Assembly (NCBI GenBank): GCA_030248195.1
Contig: JASAND010012484.1
Location: forward strand, 1-64,000
Length of the DNA: 64,000 bases
Reading direction: 5' to 3'
Origin: Trissonchulus latispiculum
Lineage: Eukaryota; Nematoda; Enoplea; Enoplida; Ironidae
Under the pieces are notes generated by a model, which was given only the letters and a program-made list of their open reading frames with translations, did no database searches and was not told the origin of the DNA. Within the stretch, counting starts at the first letter, position 1; each line of letters opens with the position of its first letter. The translations under genes and the position numbers were made by a program. Shown piece by piece: positions 10,666 through 22,143 of the stretch.

Positions 10666-10836
10666 CTGCGAAAGAATATCCGATTCTATAGCACTGTCTA
10701 ATACATAGGTCTTCATTCATTGTCTCCTCAGTAAAATAGTTGAGACAATTTGTATTGAATCTGACTTCAATGTCCATAAGACGAAAGCATCGTTTCGAGG
10801 TACTATAGTATCGATCATTGGTAGTGTCTGGACTTC
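10666..10836 (-). CDS. Paralog A exon 4: first half of WSC domain
   Basis: The exon is 171 bases, phase 1 at both ends. It carries RFNTNCLNYFTEETM followed by LCIRQCYRIGYSFAG. This matches the WSC pattern in which a Thr-Met pair precedes C-x3-C and a Gly-Tyr-x-(Tyr/Phe)-Ala/Ser-Gly turn. WSC domains are Cys-rich extracellular modules linked to carbohydrate binding in wall sensors and polycystin-1. Paralog B exon 4 is four codons shorter before the conserved core. The donor follows the final Ser-Phe-Ala (GCAG|GTATAG). Confidence 0.8.
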
Positions 10837-11042
10837 CTGTTAAACGAAGCAAATAGAAATGTTACAGTAAAGGATTGAAGAGTATATGTGTCGCGTGCAA
10901 ACAGTGGTCCCGTGCAGATAGTAATTTACACATGGTCGAATCATGCAAATGACAATTTGCACGGTATGTTTCCCTGCAAATGACTGTTTGCGCAGAAACC
11001 GTCGTGAAAATGCACTCAAATGAAAGCCGGTGTTCAAAATTC

Positions 11043-11174
<132 letters not shown>

Positions 11175-11183
11175 AACTATTAC

Positions 11184-11253
11184 CTTGGTTAGTAATTGGC
11201 GGAATATCTTCGCTGGCATTTAAAGCTTTAGTCAACTCGCCGAACATAGCTAG
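11184..11253 (-). CDS. Paralog A exon 3: short linker
   Basis: This 70-base exon (phase 0 in, phase 1 out) encodes about 23 residues including MFGELTKAL and DIPPITNQ. It aligns with paralog B exon 3 (GVFQATLDDNLTVPPIV), the shared core being a hydrophobic pair followed by PPI. Acceptor CTGTTTAG and donor GTAATA are both present. A 128-base TA microsatellite starts 13 bases inside the following intron. No domain is recognised; by position it joins the channel body to the WSC module. Confidence 0.65.
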
Positions 11254-12002
11254 CTAAACAGTAAACAACTGTTGTGTAACTGACACTGGCTTAAAAATAA
11301 GCTGAAGTAAACAATCAGTCAAGAAAGTGGAGTATGAAGCTAAGTATTTGTGCAGAACCAATTTGTGCAAGTTTGTGATTACTTTGATTGTTCTGAGTTT
11401 AGGAATCACAAACTTGCACTCTCCACACTAAAATTCTGGAGGCTGGCCTTTAGTGAGCCAAGAAATTATCGATTGTCAAGAAGCTACAGATATTAAAGAA
11501 TGTTGTACAGTAGGGCGGAGATGCCCTACTGTGGTATTTATTTTATTATTTAAAGAGATGCTCCATTCAAAATTAACCTCAGTTTAAGTATCTGGTTTCT
11601 GCTAAAAACGCCCCGCTAGTTCATAATTTATGTTTGAAATTGTCAATTTTACGTAACGGTCAATGTTTGTTATATTTGCACGATGATATGTCATCATTTT
11701 GTCCAGTTTGGTTTCGAAATCTCTCTTAAAAGCTCTTCTTAAATTTGATTATTTGGAGGCATGTCACGTGATTTCGTAATCAGTGTGGCTGCCTCCAGCC
11801 TCTTTCTCTCTCTCTTTCAGTCTACGTTTTGCGCTTCAGCTGAGTAGTCGGTAGTTTTAAGTTTTCTTGCTCACACTGTATGCTCTGTTCTGTCTTCTAT
11901 GTATCCGATTGGGGCTCACGAGCGTATCGAAATCCTGTGAAGGAGAGTAGAAAACCTCTCCTCTGGTGATAAGTGGTACGCGAGTTCCCAAGTTTAATTT
12001 AG

Positions 12003-12023
12003 CCGGGGCATATATATATGTAC

Positions 12024-12100
<77 letters not shown>

Positions 12101-12112
12101 TATACTATATCT
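12003..12112. repeat. TA microsatellite
   Basis: A TA run with a few GTA interruptions, just left of the hAT-like element at 12191. Confidence 0.9.
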
Positions 12113-12190
12113 TCAGCCAGGTATGGACAGTAAATCCATATTGACTGTGCTGCCATTTATCACGGACTCCCTGTGTCTGTAGGTGTGTAC

Positions 12191-13604
12191 TAGTGTTGTT
12201 TTGATTTTTCATTTCAGTTTTGATTTGATTTTTGATTTTTTATCAAAACCTCCGGAGTTTTGATTTGATTTTTGATTTTTTTTTCAAAATGTGCCGGAGT
12301 TTTGATTTGATTTTTGATTTTTTATCAAAACTCTCGAAGTTTTGATTTGATTTTTGATAAATCAAAACTCAAAAAGTCCCTTTAATACTACGTACATTTA
12401 ATTCTAATTATAGAGCTTAACATAAGCACCTTTGTGTTTTATTGTAGTAAAAATATTTTATTTAGTCGTATGGCTGAGGGTTACACTCAGCGCACTTTCT
12501 TTATGTAGAATTATTCTTGCTAGGATTCAGAAAATACATACTACAAGTAAAAGTCAAACTAAAATCCACTAGTCCCTAAGAATACTAAGTCATAACATTT
12601 CGAAAAAATGAAAATCAAAACGCAGAGTCTGTGAACCTTATTTTGCTGAGATTTTTTAATTACTCAGATTTGAGATCTACACGGTCTGACTCCCTCAGAG
12701 TTTCAAACTAGATTTAAGCTTGACAGGTCATTACAAACATTTTGAGGACACTACAGCGACAAGCATCTTTAAAGACTAGACGATTAAGTTAAGTATATAC
12801 TTATTCCTGAAGTTTTGAGTATTTACTGAAGTTTTCAGGTTATAAAAGCTGATAAAAATTCCAAAAATATGCTTTACCAGCAAAAAATTTCCCCCAACCA
12901 AAAAATACCGGGTCAAGACCAGGTCAGAGCTCCTGACCCGGTGACTCGATCCATATAGTGACCAGAACTGACTCGGTGACTCGATCCATATAGTGACCAG
13001 AACTGACCTGGTGATTCGGTGACCTGGTGACCCGGTTTCATCTTTGTTTTCAACATTGACGAACCAGCAGTAGCTTGGATCGAGAATGCAGGTCAACTCA
13101 TAAATCCCGTCGAAATCGTGGAATGAAGGATCTGTTGCGAAACGAAAACGTCCCGTCAACTCTGAGACCAGACCGTCAACCAAACGAGAAAATTACAACT
13201 CAGCGCAGACTTGCGCACGCACAAACACACACAGGGGCATAAATCAATAAATATGTAGCGGGACTGGAGAAGTCTGTTTAAGTATATTATATTTAAGTAT
13301 ATTAGACATCACTGAATCAAAACTAAATTTTGATTCAGCGATGAATCAAAACTGGGTTTTGATTCATTCTTGAATCAAAACCTAGTTATGATTATAGCCT
13401 TGAATCAAAACTGGGTTTTGATTTTTTATGTTTTGATTTTTGATTTTTGATAAATTTGCCTTCGCGTTTTGATTTTTGATTTGATTTTTGATTTTTTACA
13501 GTCTGAGTTTTCATTTTTGATTTGATTTTTGATAAAATCAAAACTCAAAATGGGTTTCGATTCAAGTTTTGATTTTTGATTTTTGATTTATCAAAACAAC
13601 ACTA
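12191..13604. mobile_element. hAT-like non-autonomous element with TTTGATTTTTGAT subterminal repeats
   Basis: The element is 1414 bases with a perfect 8-base duplication GTGTGTAC (12183-12190 and 13605-13612) and a perfect 15-base TIR, TAGTGTTGTTTTGAT. Both subterminal zones (about 12205-12370 and 13315-13595) are made of TTTTGATTTTTGAT words in both orientations. The middle holds a tandem duplication of a 35-base unit containing ACTCGATCCATATAGTGACC at about 12939-13010 and no transposase frame; the 135-codon minus frame at 12776-13183 looks like chance. Confidence 0.9.
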
Positions 13605-13801
13605 GTGTGTACCTGCTTTTCTTGTCATTTGTTGCCAGTTTCGGCCTCCTCCTCGCCAATTTTCGCAAATTCTACAACCGTTTGGTGTAATTGTGTATTT
13701 TGTGGGTAAAATATTTTCCGGAGTCTGGAAGAATATTTTCGATTTTTCTGGAAGTTAGAAAAATCCAAATCCACTCCATATAAAATTCCATATACATATG
13801 A

Positions 13802-14878
13802 GTCGATTTCTGGGACATTCGACCGTGATACTTGTACTTCCGGACAACCTAACCTTCAAAACTCGATTTGGCTCAAAATTTCAGCATTTGTAGCAACCCG
13901 GAGTAAAAGGAAAACCTTCGAATATTAGAGCTCAACTTCGCATATTCGGTGGGTTTCAGCAAAATTATTGATTTTCGACTCTGTCACTTACGTTGCCGTG
14001 TGACTTCACCAATTAAAATTGTGTGCAGGCCGACAGAGTGAAGTCAGACGGGTCAAACTTTAATAATACAATCGCCATATATGGGCCACCTACCGCTGTA
14101 AATTTGAGCTTTCTAGCATTCATATAAGCAGTTTCCAGCGATTAGAACTTCGCTTAAGCCTCCATTATCAGTAAGCGAGTAAGCGCATTTCCATATTTTT
14201 TGACCTATCAACCTCATTAGGCCTTAGTACCAAGCAATATTTATAAATATTGTTTCTCTATACGCTACCATTGTCCTTGGAAAAAATGAGCAAAATCCCA
14301 GACCCACCTTAGAGATATGGCTCTTCAAAGTTCGAAAAATCGCCGATTTTGGACCAAAACAGCGATTAAGCCAAGTTTGCGTCGCCATAGCCGACTAACG
14401 GGAAACGATAATGAGCTTATACTTTCAGCACATAAACTAGGTACCATAGACAGTGTTTAGATCAGTTTCAGCCAAATCTGAGAAATTTTATTTTTTTCGA
14501 TTTTTGGTCGCATTTTGGGTGTTGAAAAATCGAAAAAACTAAACTGCAAACTGTCTAATATGAATGCTAGAAAGCTCAAATTTACAGCGATAGGTGGCCC
14601 ATATATGGCGCTTGTATTATTAAAGGTTGACCCGTCTGACTTCACTCTGTCGGCCTGCACACAATTTTAATTGGTGAAGTCACACGGCGACGTCAGTGAC
14701 AGAGTTAAAAACGACTAATTTTGCTATAACTCACTGAATATGCGGAGTTCAGCTCTAATATTCCGAGGTTTTTCCTTTGACTCCAGGTTGCTACAAGTGC
14801 TGAAAGTTTGAGCCAAATCGAGTTTTGAAGGTTGTCCGGAAGCACAGGTAGCACGGTCTAATGTCTCAGAAATCGACT
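13802..14878. mobile_element. Fold-back element with 333-base inverted arms
   Basis: The arms 13802-14134 and 14546-14878 are reverse complements with scattered differences. Matching landmarks are GTGTGCAGGCCGACAGAGTG and its inverse at 14640-14663. The spacer of about 410 bases has no recognisable gene. The RNA or single strand would form a very long hairpin. Confidence 0.8.
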
Positions 14879-15779
14879 CTAGCAGCTACGCTATATGAGC
14901 ACAGGTGCATACGCTAATTGTACACGCTCAGTATACTCTATGAGCACTAAATGCTCACAGAGACGGTATGTGCATTTTGCTCATAGAGATGTGTACTTTA
15001 TCTACTCTGTGAGCAAAATTTTTTTTGAAAATGCTAATTAGCTTAATTAATTAAGCTGATGTGATGCTCCCTCCTCTAGATTAGTCTTTTGAAAGTTTTA
15101 ACCTAACGTTTTGTTTCTGTTTCTAGTTCGCTTAGTCTTGTGGTTTTTATGTTTGTTTAGGCTATGTAGGTTTAAGTTTATTGTATCTTGGGTATCACAT
15201 TCGTAATTCCTGGAATTTGCTAGTTGTTTTAGCAATGGCTACATTGCCTTTTATTCTTGCAGATGCGCGAGCAAATACGAATAGTCTTGAGTTTGTTTTC
15301 AAGGAATTACCTGAGTAATTCGTTATACTTTGTACTTTTGGCTTTTGCTGCGAGAAGCTCTTCAGACTTTTCAGTTTGTCTTCGGTTTTGAACTCCTGCT
15401 GGTTAGTAGGTCTTCTCCGTTTGCTCTCAGCCTACTAGATTTTTAATTGTGTTACGCTTATTCTGGCTGCTGTTTTTTGCTCGCCTGTTGCAGATGGCCC
15501 TGAGGCCACCTGTCTCATTTAAGCTATTGAAGTAGCATCACGGATGCTTTAAATGATTTATAATCTTCTTATCTCATTAAACATTTCTTTATTTTTATTC
15601 AACTTTACAATTAGGTCGCAAATTCTTAGGTTTTACACAGAGCTTATGCTTAAAAGACTGGCTTAGGCTTAGACGTGTAAAAGCACGCCATATTCAAAGC
15701 CTAACACGCTCTGGGTAAGCCTAGGCGCTGCCGCGGAGGAACGCGTTATTTGGCAGTGCTCACAAGGTAGGAAAGATGC

Positions 15780-15986
<207 letters not shown>

Positions 15987-15999
15987 AAAATTGGACGAT

Positions 16000-16400
16000 G
16001 TATCGATGGCGTATAAATAAGCCAAAATTGTCTGTAAGATTTGGCAGTAATTTTGAAAAAAAACTGAGTTCTTCGAAAGTGGCCATTTTTTACCCAAAAA
16101 TCGTATCTGGCTTGTACTGCCTTAACCATTGGAGATGGCCTAAAGGTTATAAAAGCGAAAATGTTCATTTTGGTAATCTCCTTCCAGCCATAACAGCCAA
16201 TCCGGTGTATCGACTGTGTACTGAGAGAATAATGGCAAAACCAAAACTTTCTTATCTTTGCCCCTAAAAATGCGGGACTGGTCCTAGAATGTTAAAGAGC
16301 ACTTATATAACATATCTGTAATGTTTCATCCACTTTCTTAACGAATTGAAACTGTAAGTTCAGATTTACACAAAGCGATACCTTAAAAACGTTAAAAGAA
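16000..16400. repeat. Truncated copy of the TTAA-flanked element found at 55744-56734
   Basis: The sequence matches about 56340-56730 in the same orientation: GGCAGTAATTTTGAAAAAAA, then the ACTGAGAG and GGAATGTTAAAGAG regions. The right end stops at ACCTTAAAAACG, just before the donor of paralog A exon 2, without the CACCACCTTAA terminus of the full copy. Confidence 0.7.
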
Positions 16401-16420
16401 AGAAGGGCTAAGCCACTTAC

Positions 16421-16516
16421 AGCTTCTCTGCCGAAGTCTAGCTGAAAAAGCCTCGTCTTAAATCCAGGATTGTAGTTACAATAGGTCACGTCTGGAAATA
16501 CGGCGGTGTAGTCAAT
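16421..16516 (-). CDS. Paralog A exon 2: FPxVTxCN strand after TM1
   Basis: The exon is 32 codons between acceptor TTTAG and donor GTAAGT, phase 0 at both ends. It encodes FPDVTYCNYNPGFKTRLF, the FPxVTxCN signature of the first extracellular beta strand of DEG/ENaC channels. Paralog B has the same 96-base exon with FPDVTYCNYNPGWKT. A dispersed repeat (about 16000-16400) lies directly against its donor side. Confidence 0.85.
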
Positions 16517-18377
16517 CTAAACATGAAGTCTGTCTGGAATTATCGCATTGGTATTCAGGTTTAATAAGATTCAAGGGGCTCAGTCTTTTTTCGAAGCTAT
16601 CTTGCGGATTTTTACATATTTTATTGTTCAAACGGTATATTTTAACAAGGTTTTCGAATTAAAATGGTAATCCTTATTTAGGTAGAATATTTCATACCAA
16701 AGTTCATGTGTTCTTGCTGCTCATCGTGTTAAGGCTCATTGTGTGAAACTAGGCGGTGCGAAAAGTTATCGTTTATTTGTGCGCCATTTAATGGTTTAAT
16801 ACTAACGATATTGTAAAACAGAGACAGCACTGATGCCATGTTTGTCTTGTCTGTTTAAGGTGATGGTATCGTTTACCGTATTTTGAAGACTAACTTTATA
16901 GCAAATAGTCCCAATGACTTGAAATGTGGCTAAACGACCTTACTAGTGTTTTCAATCGTGCTGATAATACTTTTAATCGTGTATGAAAAAATTTTATTTT
17001 GACCAAAATTCCATATTTGACAAAAAATTGTTATGCTAAGTTTGTCAATTTTAACTGGATTTCCAATTTTTTAGCCATTATTAATACAAGTAGACAAAAC
17101 TCACACTAGAAACTGCAAAAAATAAAACATTTTAAAGTTTTTGTTTTTTAAGCTCAAACCAGACTACCTTCGGTGAGCAGACAGCCTGCAGATATATCTA
17201 CTGCAGATATCCGAAAAATCGAGATTTACCTGAAAACGTCCTTTCTTTCCTTTAATAGCACTTATTCATGCTGATTTAATGACTGTGGATATATGGTAAC
17301 TTAAAGTAATCCATAATAGCAATATTCAGACATATTCTAGGCGTGAAGAGTGCCGGGGGGGGGGGAGTGAAATTACGAAAAGTGGGAGCATAAATAAACT
17401 GACGGTATTTGTCTCAACCCTAATTTCCAAAGCGTCTGTAAACATATGGAAATAAGTATCTCCGCCCCACCCGTTTTCATCCTCCCCCAACCAGTTTGTT
17501 TCACTATTCTACGATAACAAAATCAACAATTCGTTTTGTTCAATGCTGCGCCTTTGTAATGGCAAGCCAGCATTTAGGTAAACTACAGACGTTAACAATC
17601 AGAAGTTTTGTGCAAAATTTTTTGAGTAAGCTATGGAGTTGAGACTGTATTATAGTCAGGGGCCGGCTACGCAGTCTAGCCTTTCACTGAGCTTGCATAT
17701 ATAATTTATGTGAAACTTTGAGATGCAATGTCTGTAGATACTCGACCATCAGCAATGGTACTAGAAACATGTAAAATGTCATGTGAAACTAGCTAAAGAC
17801 TGATTTTCCACAATTTCTAAGAATTCCAAAATTTGACACTGTTTCACTGAAAATGTATTTCGGATACCTGTTGTCTAAACTAAGTATGTTTATCTCAGTT
17901 TGAGATCGACACTATCAAGTTGCTTAGAAAGCAAGATACAACAACTCCAAAGAAATTGCAACTAGCAGAGCAGCTACGCCTCGCTATTCAACATGCAACA
18001 AAGCATGCTATCACATGGCTGATGATTCTTCTTGATTTCCACAAATCTGACCGAGTTGCTAAGGAATACTGAAACTTTTTTGGTTCAACTTGTTATGAAA
18101 TAGTAAACGGGATTTGTAAATCTGGATTTCCATTCCTTCATTCTAACAAAGATCACGCTTAGAAGGTTCCTAATTTGCATATTGAGCTGAGTAAGATTAG
18201 ATGTTTGTTGACAGGATTTTGAAGCAGCCAACAATGTTATGTATGCATAGCATATGTACTTTACGGATATAACTAGGATTCCAAACCCCCCTGTAGGCTC
18301 AACACATGAAGAAAATTTAACATCAAAATTATAACGTGCAGCTGCGTAAAGCAGCTGTACAGAATAATGTATAATAG

Positions 18378-18401
18378 CCGGCTACGCTGAGGCGTAGCCG
18401 G
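18378..18401. repeat. Perfect 10-base-pair hairpin
   Basis: CCGGCTACGC, a TGAG loop, and GCGTAGCCGG. It lies immediately left of a palindromic MITE. A second weaker stem-loop around GCAGCTG is at 18341-18360. Confidence 0.7.
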
Positions 18402-18737
18402 AAAAATATTAGTTTACAAAACTAAGAAATTGTTTTAATTTTAACACCGTTTTAAAAATCAAAACAGATGTGTATGTATTATATAATCATAATGAATTAC
18501 GACTAACTAAAAATTAATACGTTGCTTAATGGTTTTAATCTTATTTAATTTTCGTACTATAAAAATACACGAATAGCACTTTAAAACATTAAGTAAACTT
18601 ATAATGTATTTATTTTTAAGTTCTGTATAAAATACAAAACTTATTAGAAAATTCAGAAAACGTACATGTATTTGTTTTGATTTTAAAAACTGTGTTAGAT
18701 TTAAAACAATTTCTTAATTTTGTAAACTAATTTTTTT
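18402..18737. mobile_element. Nested MITE with about 65-base TIRs
   Basis: The left arm (AATATTAGTTTACAAAACTA, onward through AATTGTTTTAA and AAATCAAAACA) is repeated in inverse at 18670-18737. The interior is AT-rich and non-coding. Confidence 0.7.
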
Positions 18738-19798
18738 GACGTCTGGAGTTTATCTTCATGCACCCTCTTTGCACATATTGTGATAATGTATGACATATCT
18801 TTTGGCTTTAAATATGACGTCGGCATGCCGTTTGAACCCCTAGCCACACACAAAGACAAAGGCGTTTAAGACAAAATACAGAATTTACTGGAAAATACAG
18901 TATTTACTGGACGAGTTTCAGTAAAAACGTTATTTACGTGTAAAGATAGGAAGTTTAAAGAAAATACCATTCTTACTAGTAAATACCGTATTTACTGAAA
19001 TCGGTCAGTAAATACAGTGTTTACTGAATACAGAAATTACTACGACATGTAGACCGGATATGATGGTTTTACCGGATTCTCCTCCTCCTGAGGATTCTAA
19101 AAATATACACTTTATATGGAATAACTTCAAAGGTTAACTCAGGACAAGCGCTCACAGTTCGGTTCCAAGAATTTTTGGTCAAACTTTAGTTTTCCGTTTG
19201 AGTCAAGAACATCTGAGATATCGCTTGTTGAATTTTGAAAAATGGCATCAATGTGCGTTTTTAGTAGTTTTCTCTCTACATGCTAAACAGTAACTAATAT
19301 GCTGAAAAATGACCCTTGGCAAGATATTCCTGTCTCCGCATATGAAGTTTTAGCTCTCTAACTTAATTTAATAGAAAGTAATCTTTGTTCAAAATTTTAT
19401 TTGAATTTTTTCTTGTGAGTTACCGCCCAACAATGAAAGCTACATTTTCTGGAATATGCTTTTTTGTTTTTGTTTAGTTATTTAATGCTTTAGAGAGGTC
19501 AAATATAAAGGTTGCCATTACAAATTTTTCAGTCTACAACATTGCGGTAAACGATACCACCACCTTAAGTGTCTGCTACACTCTTGAGCAAGTACCGAGA
19601 CACAGTCGCAAATTCCAAACCACCTGGGGATTGTCCTTGCCAAAGTTTGCAACCTTTTGTCCAGATACTTGGTCAAGTGTCTAATTGTTGAGGACTTTGT
19701 GCTTCACCGTTTTGCAGACGTCGGTTTGGAACACATAAGCTAAACTGCATTAGAAATCAGCAAGTCCAAAGAAATGAGAGTGCTGACAGCAAACTTAC

Positions 19799-19960
19799 TT
19801 CGGTCGCCACTTTCACATGTCTTTTAAAGTAGACTTGAGTCCAATAATAAGAATAAACAACAAAACCAGCAGTAGACAGAGACCACCCGGACAGGTACAG
19901 AAGATTCATTACTGTCTGTCCATCCGGTTTGTAATGAGAAAGGTTTGTAATTGTCGGCAT
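19799..19960 (-). CDS. Paralog A exon 1: start codon, short N-terminus and TM1
   Basis: The frame opens at ATG (19958-19960) and gives 54 codons up to the donor GTAAGT, ending in KVATE. Residues about 22-42 are a hydrophobic, Trp/Tyr-rich segment (SGWSLSTAGFVVYSYYW), followed by a basic-aromatic stretch, as at TM1 of DEG/ENaC subunits. The start is supported by paralog B, whose exon 1 is also exactly 54 codons from its ATG and ends in the same KVATE. There is no signal peptide apart from the TM segment. The cytoplasmic N-terminus is only about 20 residues; I do not see a clear HG gating motif. Confidence 0.75.
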
Positions 19961-19978
19961 GACAAAAGGTTATGCAGT

Positions 19979-20929
19979 TATATGGAAATAAGATTTAAAC
20001 GGGAACTTGAAAGATTTTAACGTTAGTCTAAAACTATAAGAATTCAAAGTTATATTATTCTAACAGTGACCTACGCAATTAGTGTTGTTAGCGAATGAAA
20101 TATTAGATCCCTTACATGGTTTACTTACCATCAGATTCAACATACTTACATCATTAATAGATGGCGGTTTTGATCCAACACATTTGAGTTCAAAATTACT
20201 TACTTTAGCGTTATAACGTCATATTCATGATCCAACTTTAAAAAAATCAACGCTTTCCTTTTCACCAATTCTGACAGTTCAACGGCCGATGCGTATCTAT
20301 AATTGTATCCATTTAAAAGACCTCATTAATCATTTTAGTTTTTTGCTTTTGGAAGCATATTTCTACATTTTAGCCAGGGTTGTTCAGATAATAAATTGAC
20401 TTACTAAATGATCATCCGGCCCGATCTCGGCCGGGACCCGTAGTCCGCTGCATGACCCCGGAACAACCCAAAATCTTGGAGTCTTAAGATAGTGTAATCA
20501 AACTTGCCGCCAAAACTTGCTATTTTCTTATAGCAGTACGCATAGTAATAGTTGTGCATTTAAAATGCATGCCGGAGTGTTGGCAGAGGCAGAATTTTTT
20601 GTGCATATTACTGTGCATATGCACACTTTTTCCAAAATGCACACTCTAATTTAAAAATGCACACATAAATGCACAGTCAAATTTTGCTTCCGCTAACCAC
20701 GAAATGCTCTAAAAAATTCCCAAAGTGCTTTAAATTTTAAAAAAAACTATAGCTTTTAGCTGGGGGCTGCCGCCCCCAGACCCCCGCTTTTCCTTACATA
20801 CTATTATTCGGCCATGGCAACGTCGCAACAACCTTTCTTTGTTTTATTCTTCCTCACTAAAGCCACTAATTATTGAAATATTTTTGCTTTAGGTTGTAAG
20901 TATATATTTATACTACGTAGTGTGCGTTC
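19979..20929. other. Intergenic sequence upstream of paralog A
   Basis: I see no gene. It holds a short GC-rich patch (20415-20455) flanked by GGGTTGTTC and GGAACAACCC, and TGCACAC-type repeats at 20595-20690 followed by a hairpin around GGGGGCTGCCGCCCCC (20761-20777). The promoter of A must lie near 19970-20300, but no motif stands out. Confidence 0.4.
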
Positions 20930-21205
20930 CTTGTTGTTGTTGTGATTTCCTGGATCGTCTGGGAGGGTCCCAATATGATTGGAGAGGTTAATACCTCCCC
21001 ACACCCTTGAGGAACTCCAGGACCGCCCGGGGCTCCTCCGAAAGGACCGAGATGGTGGGGTTGGGGCCAAGGTGCCGGGTGCGCATTGCAGTATGGGTCG
21101 GACAATGGATAAAAAGATGGAGGATATCTTCCACAGTTAGGACAGGCCGGGGAAGCAGAGATACCGATTTGTGCGTTCCTTCATCGTCAAAAATAAAAGG
21201 CTGGA
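20930..21205 (-). pseudogene. 3' end of a LINE (Jockey/RTE-like) retrotransposon, frameshifted
   Basis: The minus strand encodes a Cys-rich tail typical of LINE ORF2 ends: a CPNC piece, then after a one-base shift EDILHLFIHCPTHTAMRT, and LEFLKGVGRY before a stop at about 21000. The 3' side ends in an AAC-type simple repeat (about 20930-20943 on the plus strand as TTGTTG). The reverse transcriptase itself is absent. Confidence 0.65.
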
Positions 21206-21790
21206 TTAAGCCAATTTTTCTTAAAGTATTTCTTTACATTTTCTTCCTCTACAACGGTTCGATGTGTGCAATGCTAGCTCTCTTATTGCTGTTTGTTAAT
21301 CTGTTAAAATGGTAAGAAATTGTTCATAAAAATTTCTTTCGTGTTCAAAATTCCAAAAAATTCCCAACTTCTGTGGAACTCCGCCCCCAGACCTCCCCAG
21401 CGTCAACTTTCAATACATATATATATATATATATATATATTAAATGGTTGCCCGCTATTAAATCGTTACTTTGAAGAAATTCTTGAATTATATAAGTAAA
21501 TTTGGCAACAAATTGACAGTCATATCTTGATTTTATGTTCTTCACAATTTTGCCCATAATAGGTTCACAGTATTGCAGATGTCAAAACCCGACACCTATA
21601 TACGTTAGCTTGTATAGTTATGCATTTGCCTAAATGTAGCGCTTCTACCAGGGCTGGTGGACCAGGAAGAAACCAAGGACAAGCCCAAGACGTGAGGCGT
21701 CAGGCACCCTCGTACCCACGAAACCAGGACCTAGAAGAGAGAAGGGAAGAGGGAGGTTCAGCTTTTCATTCAGGATTGAAAGTAAAGAAT

Positions 21791-21864
21791 TGGTCCCGCC
21801 GGGGATCGAACCACGGCCCTTCTGCTCTAGAGTCAGACATGCCAAACCACTACACCACGGGACC
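21791..21864 (-). pseudogene. tRNA-like sequence with CUA in the anticodon position
   Basis: On the minus strand 74 bases fold as a tRNA: a perfect 7-bp acceptor (GGTCCCG with CGGGACC), discriminator A, an A-box (GGTGTAGTGG) and a consensus B-box (GGTTCGATCC). The anticodon stem pairs except at its last position, and the loop is CTCTAGA, giving CUA, complementary to the UAG stop. The T stem has two mismatches, so I favour a tRNA-derived SINE or pseudogene over a working suppressor tRNA. Confidence 0.6.
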
Positions 21865-22054
21865 ATCATCTGAACTCCCATTGCAGGCTTATCAATCTTT
21901 CCTATGCCTGCTTCCCTTACATAAATATCAGTATATATACGTGTGCTAACCACTTAAGATTTAAAATCGTCATCAAAACAGCAACTAAATCGTGGGATTC
22001 CAGTTGAAGTCAAAAATGCGTAGAACCCAAAATTTCATCCAAAAATGTACGTTA

Positions 22055-22143
22055 TAGTTCAAAATAATTAATTTTTCCAAAATGTACACTATTTTTTAAA
22101 AATGCACAAAAAATGCACGCTTGTCCGAAACCAAAAAACCCTG
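22055..22143. mobile_element. Right end of a hAT-like element related to 32540-33898
   Basis: Read on the minus strand the end is CAGGGTTTTTTGGTTTCGGA, nearly the same as the left end of the element at 32540 (CAGGGTTTTTTTGGTTTTCG). Subterminal AAATGCAC repeats follow, like those at 20595-20690, which may be its other side. I found no matching 8-base duplication, so the element is probably rearranged. Confidence 0.5.

Larger units (their letters stand above)
16855..19568. mobile_element. Element with TTAAGGTGRTGGTATCG ends (TTAA-flanked)
   Basis: The left end, TTAAGGTGATGGTATCGTTT, and the complement of the right end (19545-19568) match over about 24 bases with one difference. Both ends fall on TTAA, the target site of piggyBac-type transposons, although the TIR does not begin CCC as usual there. 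The 2.7 kb interior has no transposase and includes a nested palindromic element (18402-18737) and TTTACTG repeats (18870-19045). Confidence 0.65.

Noticed and set aside
12776..13183. 135-codon minus-strand frame
   Set aside because: It lies in the middle of the hAT-like element, overlaps a tandem repeat, has no hAT transposase motif and no similarity I can see.
20388..20472. CAGGGTTGTTC and GGAACAACCC bracketing a GC-rich 85-base patch
   Set aside because: It resembles a tiny hAT element but the right tip lacks the final TG and no 8-base duplication is present.
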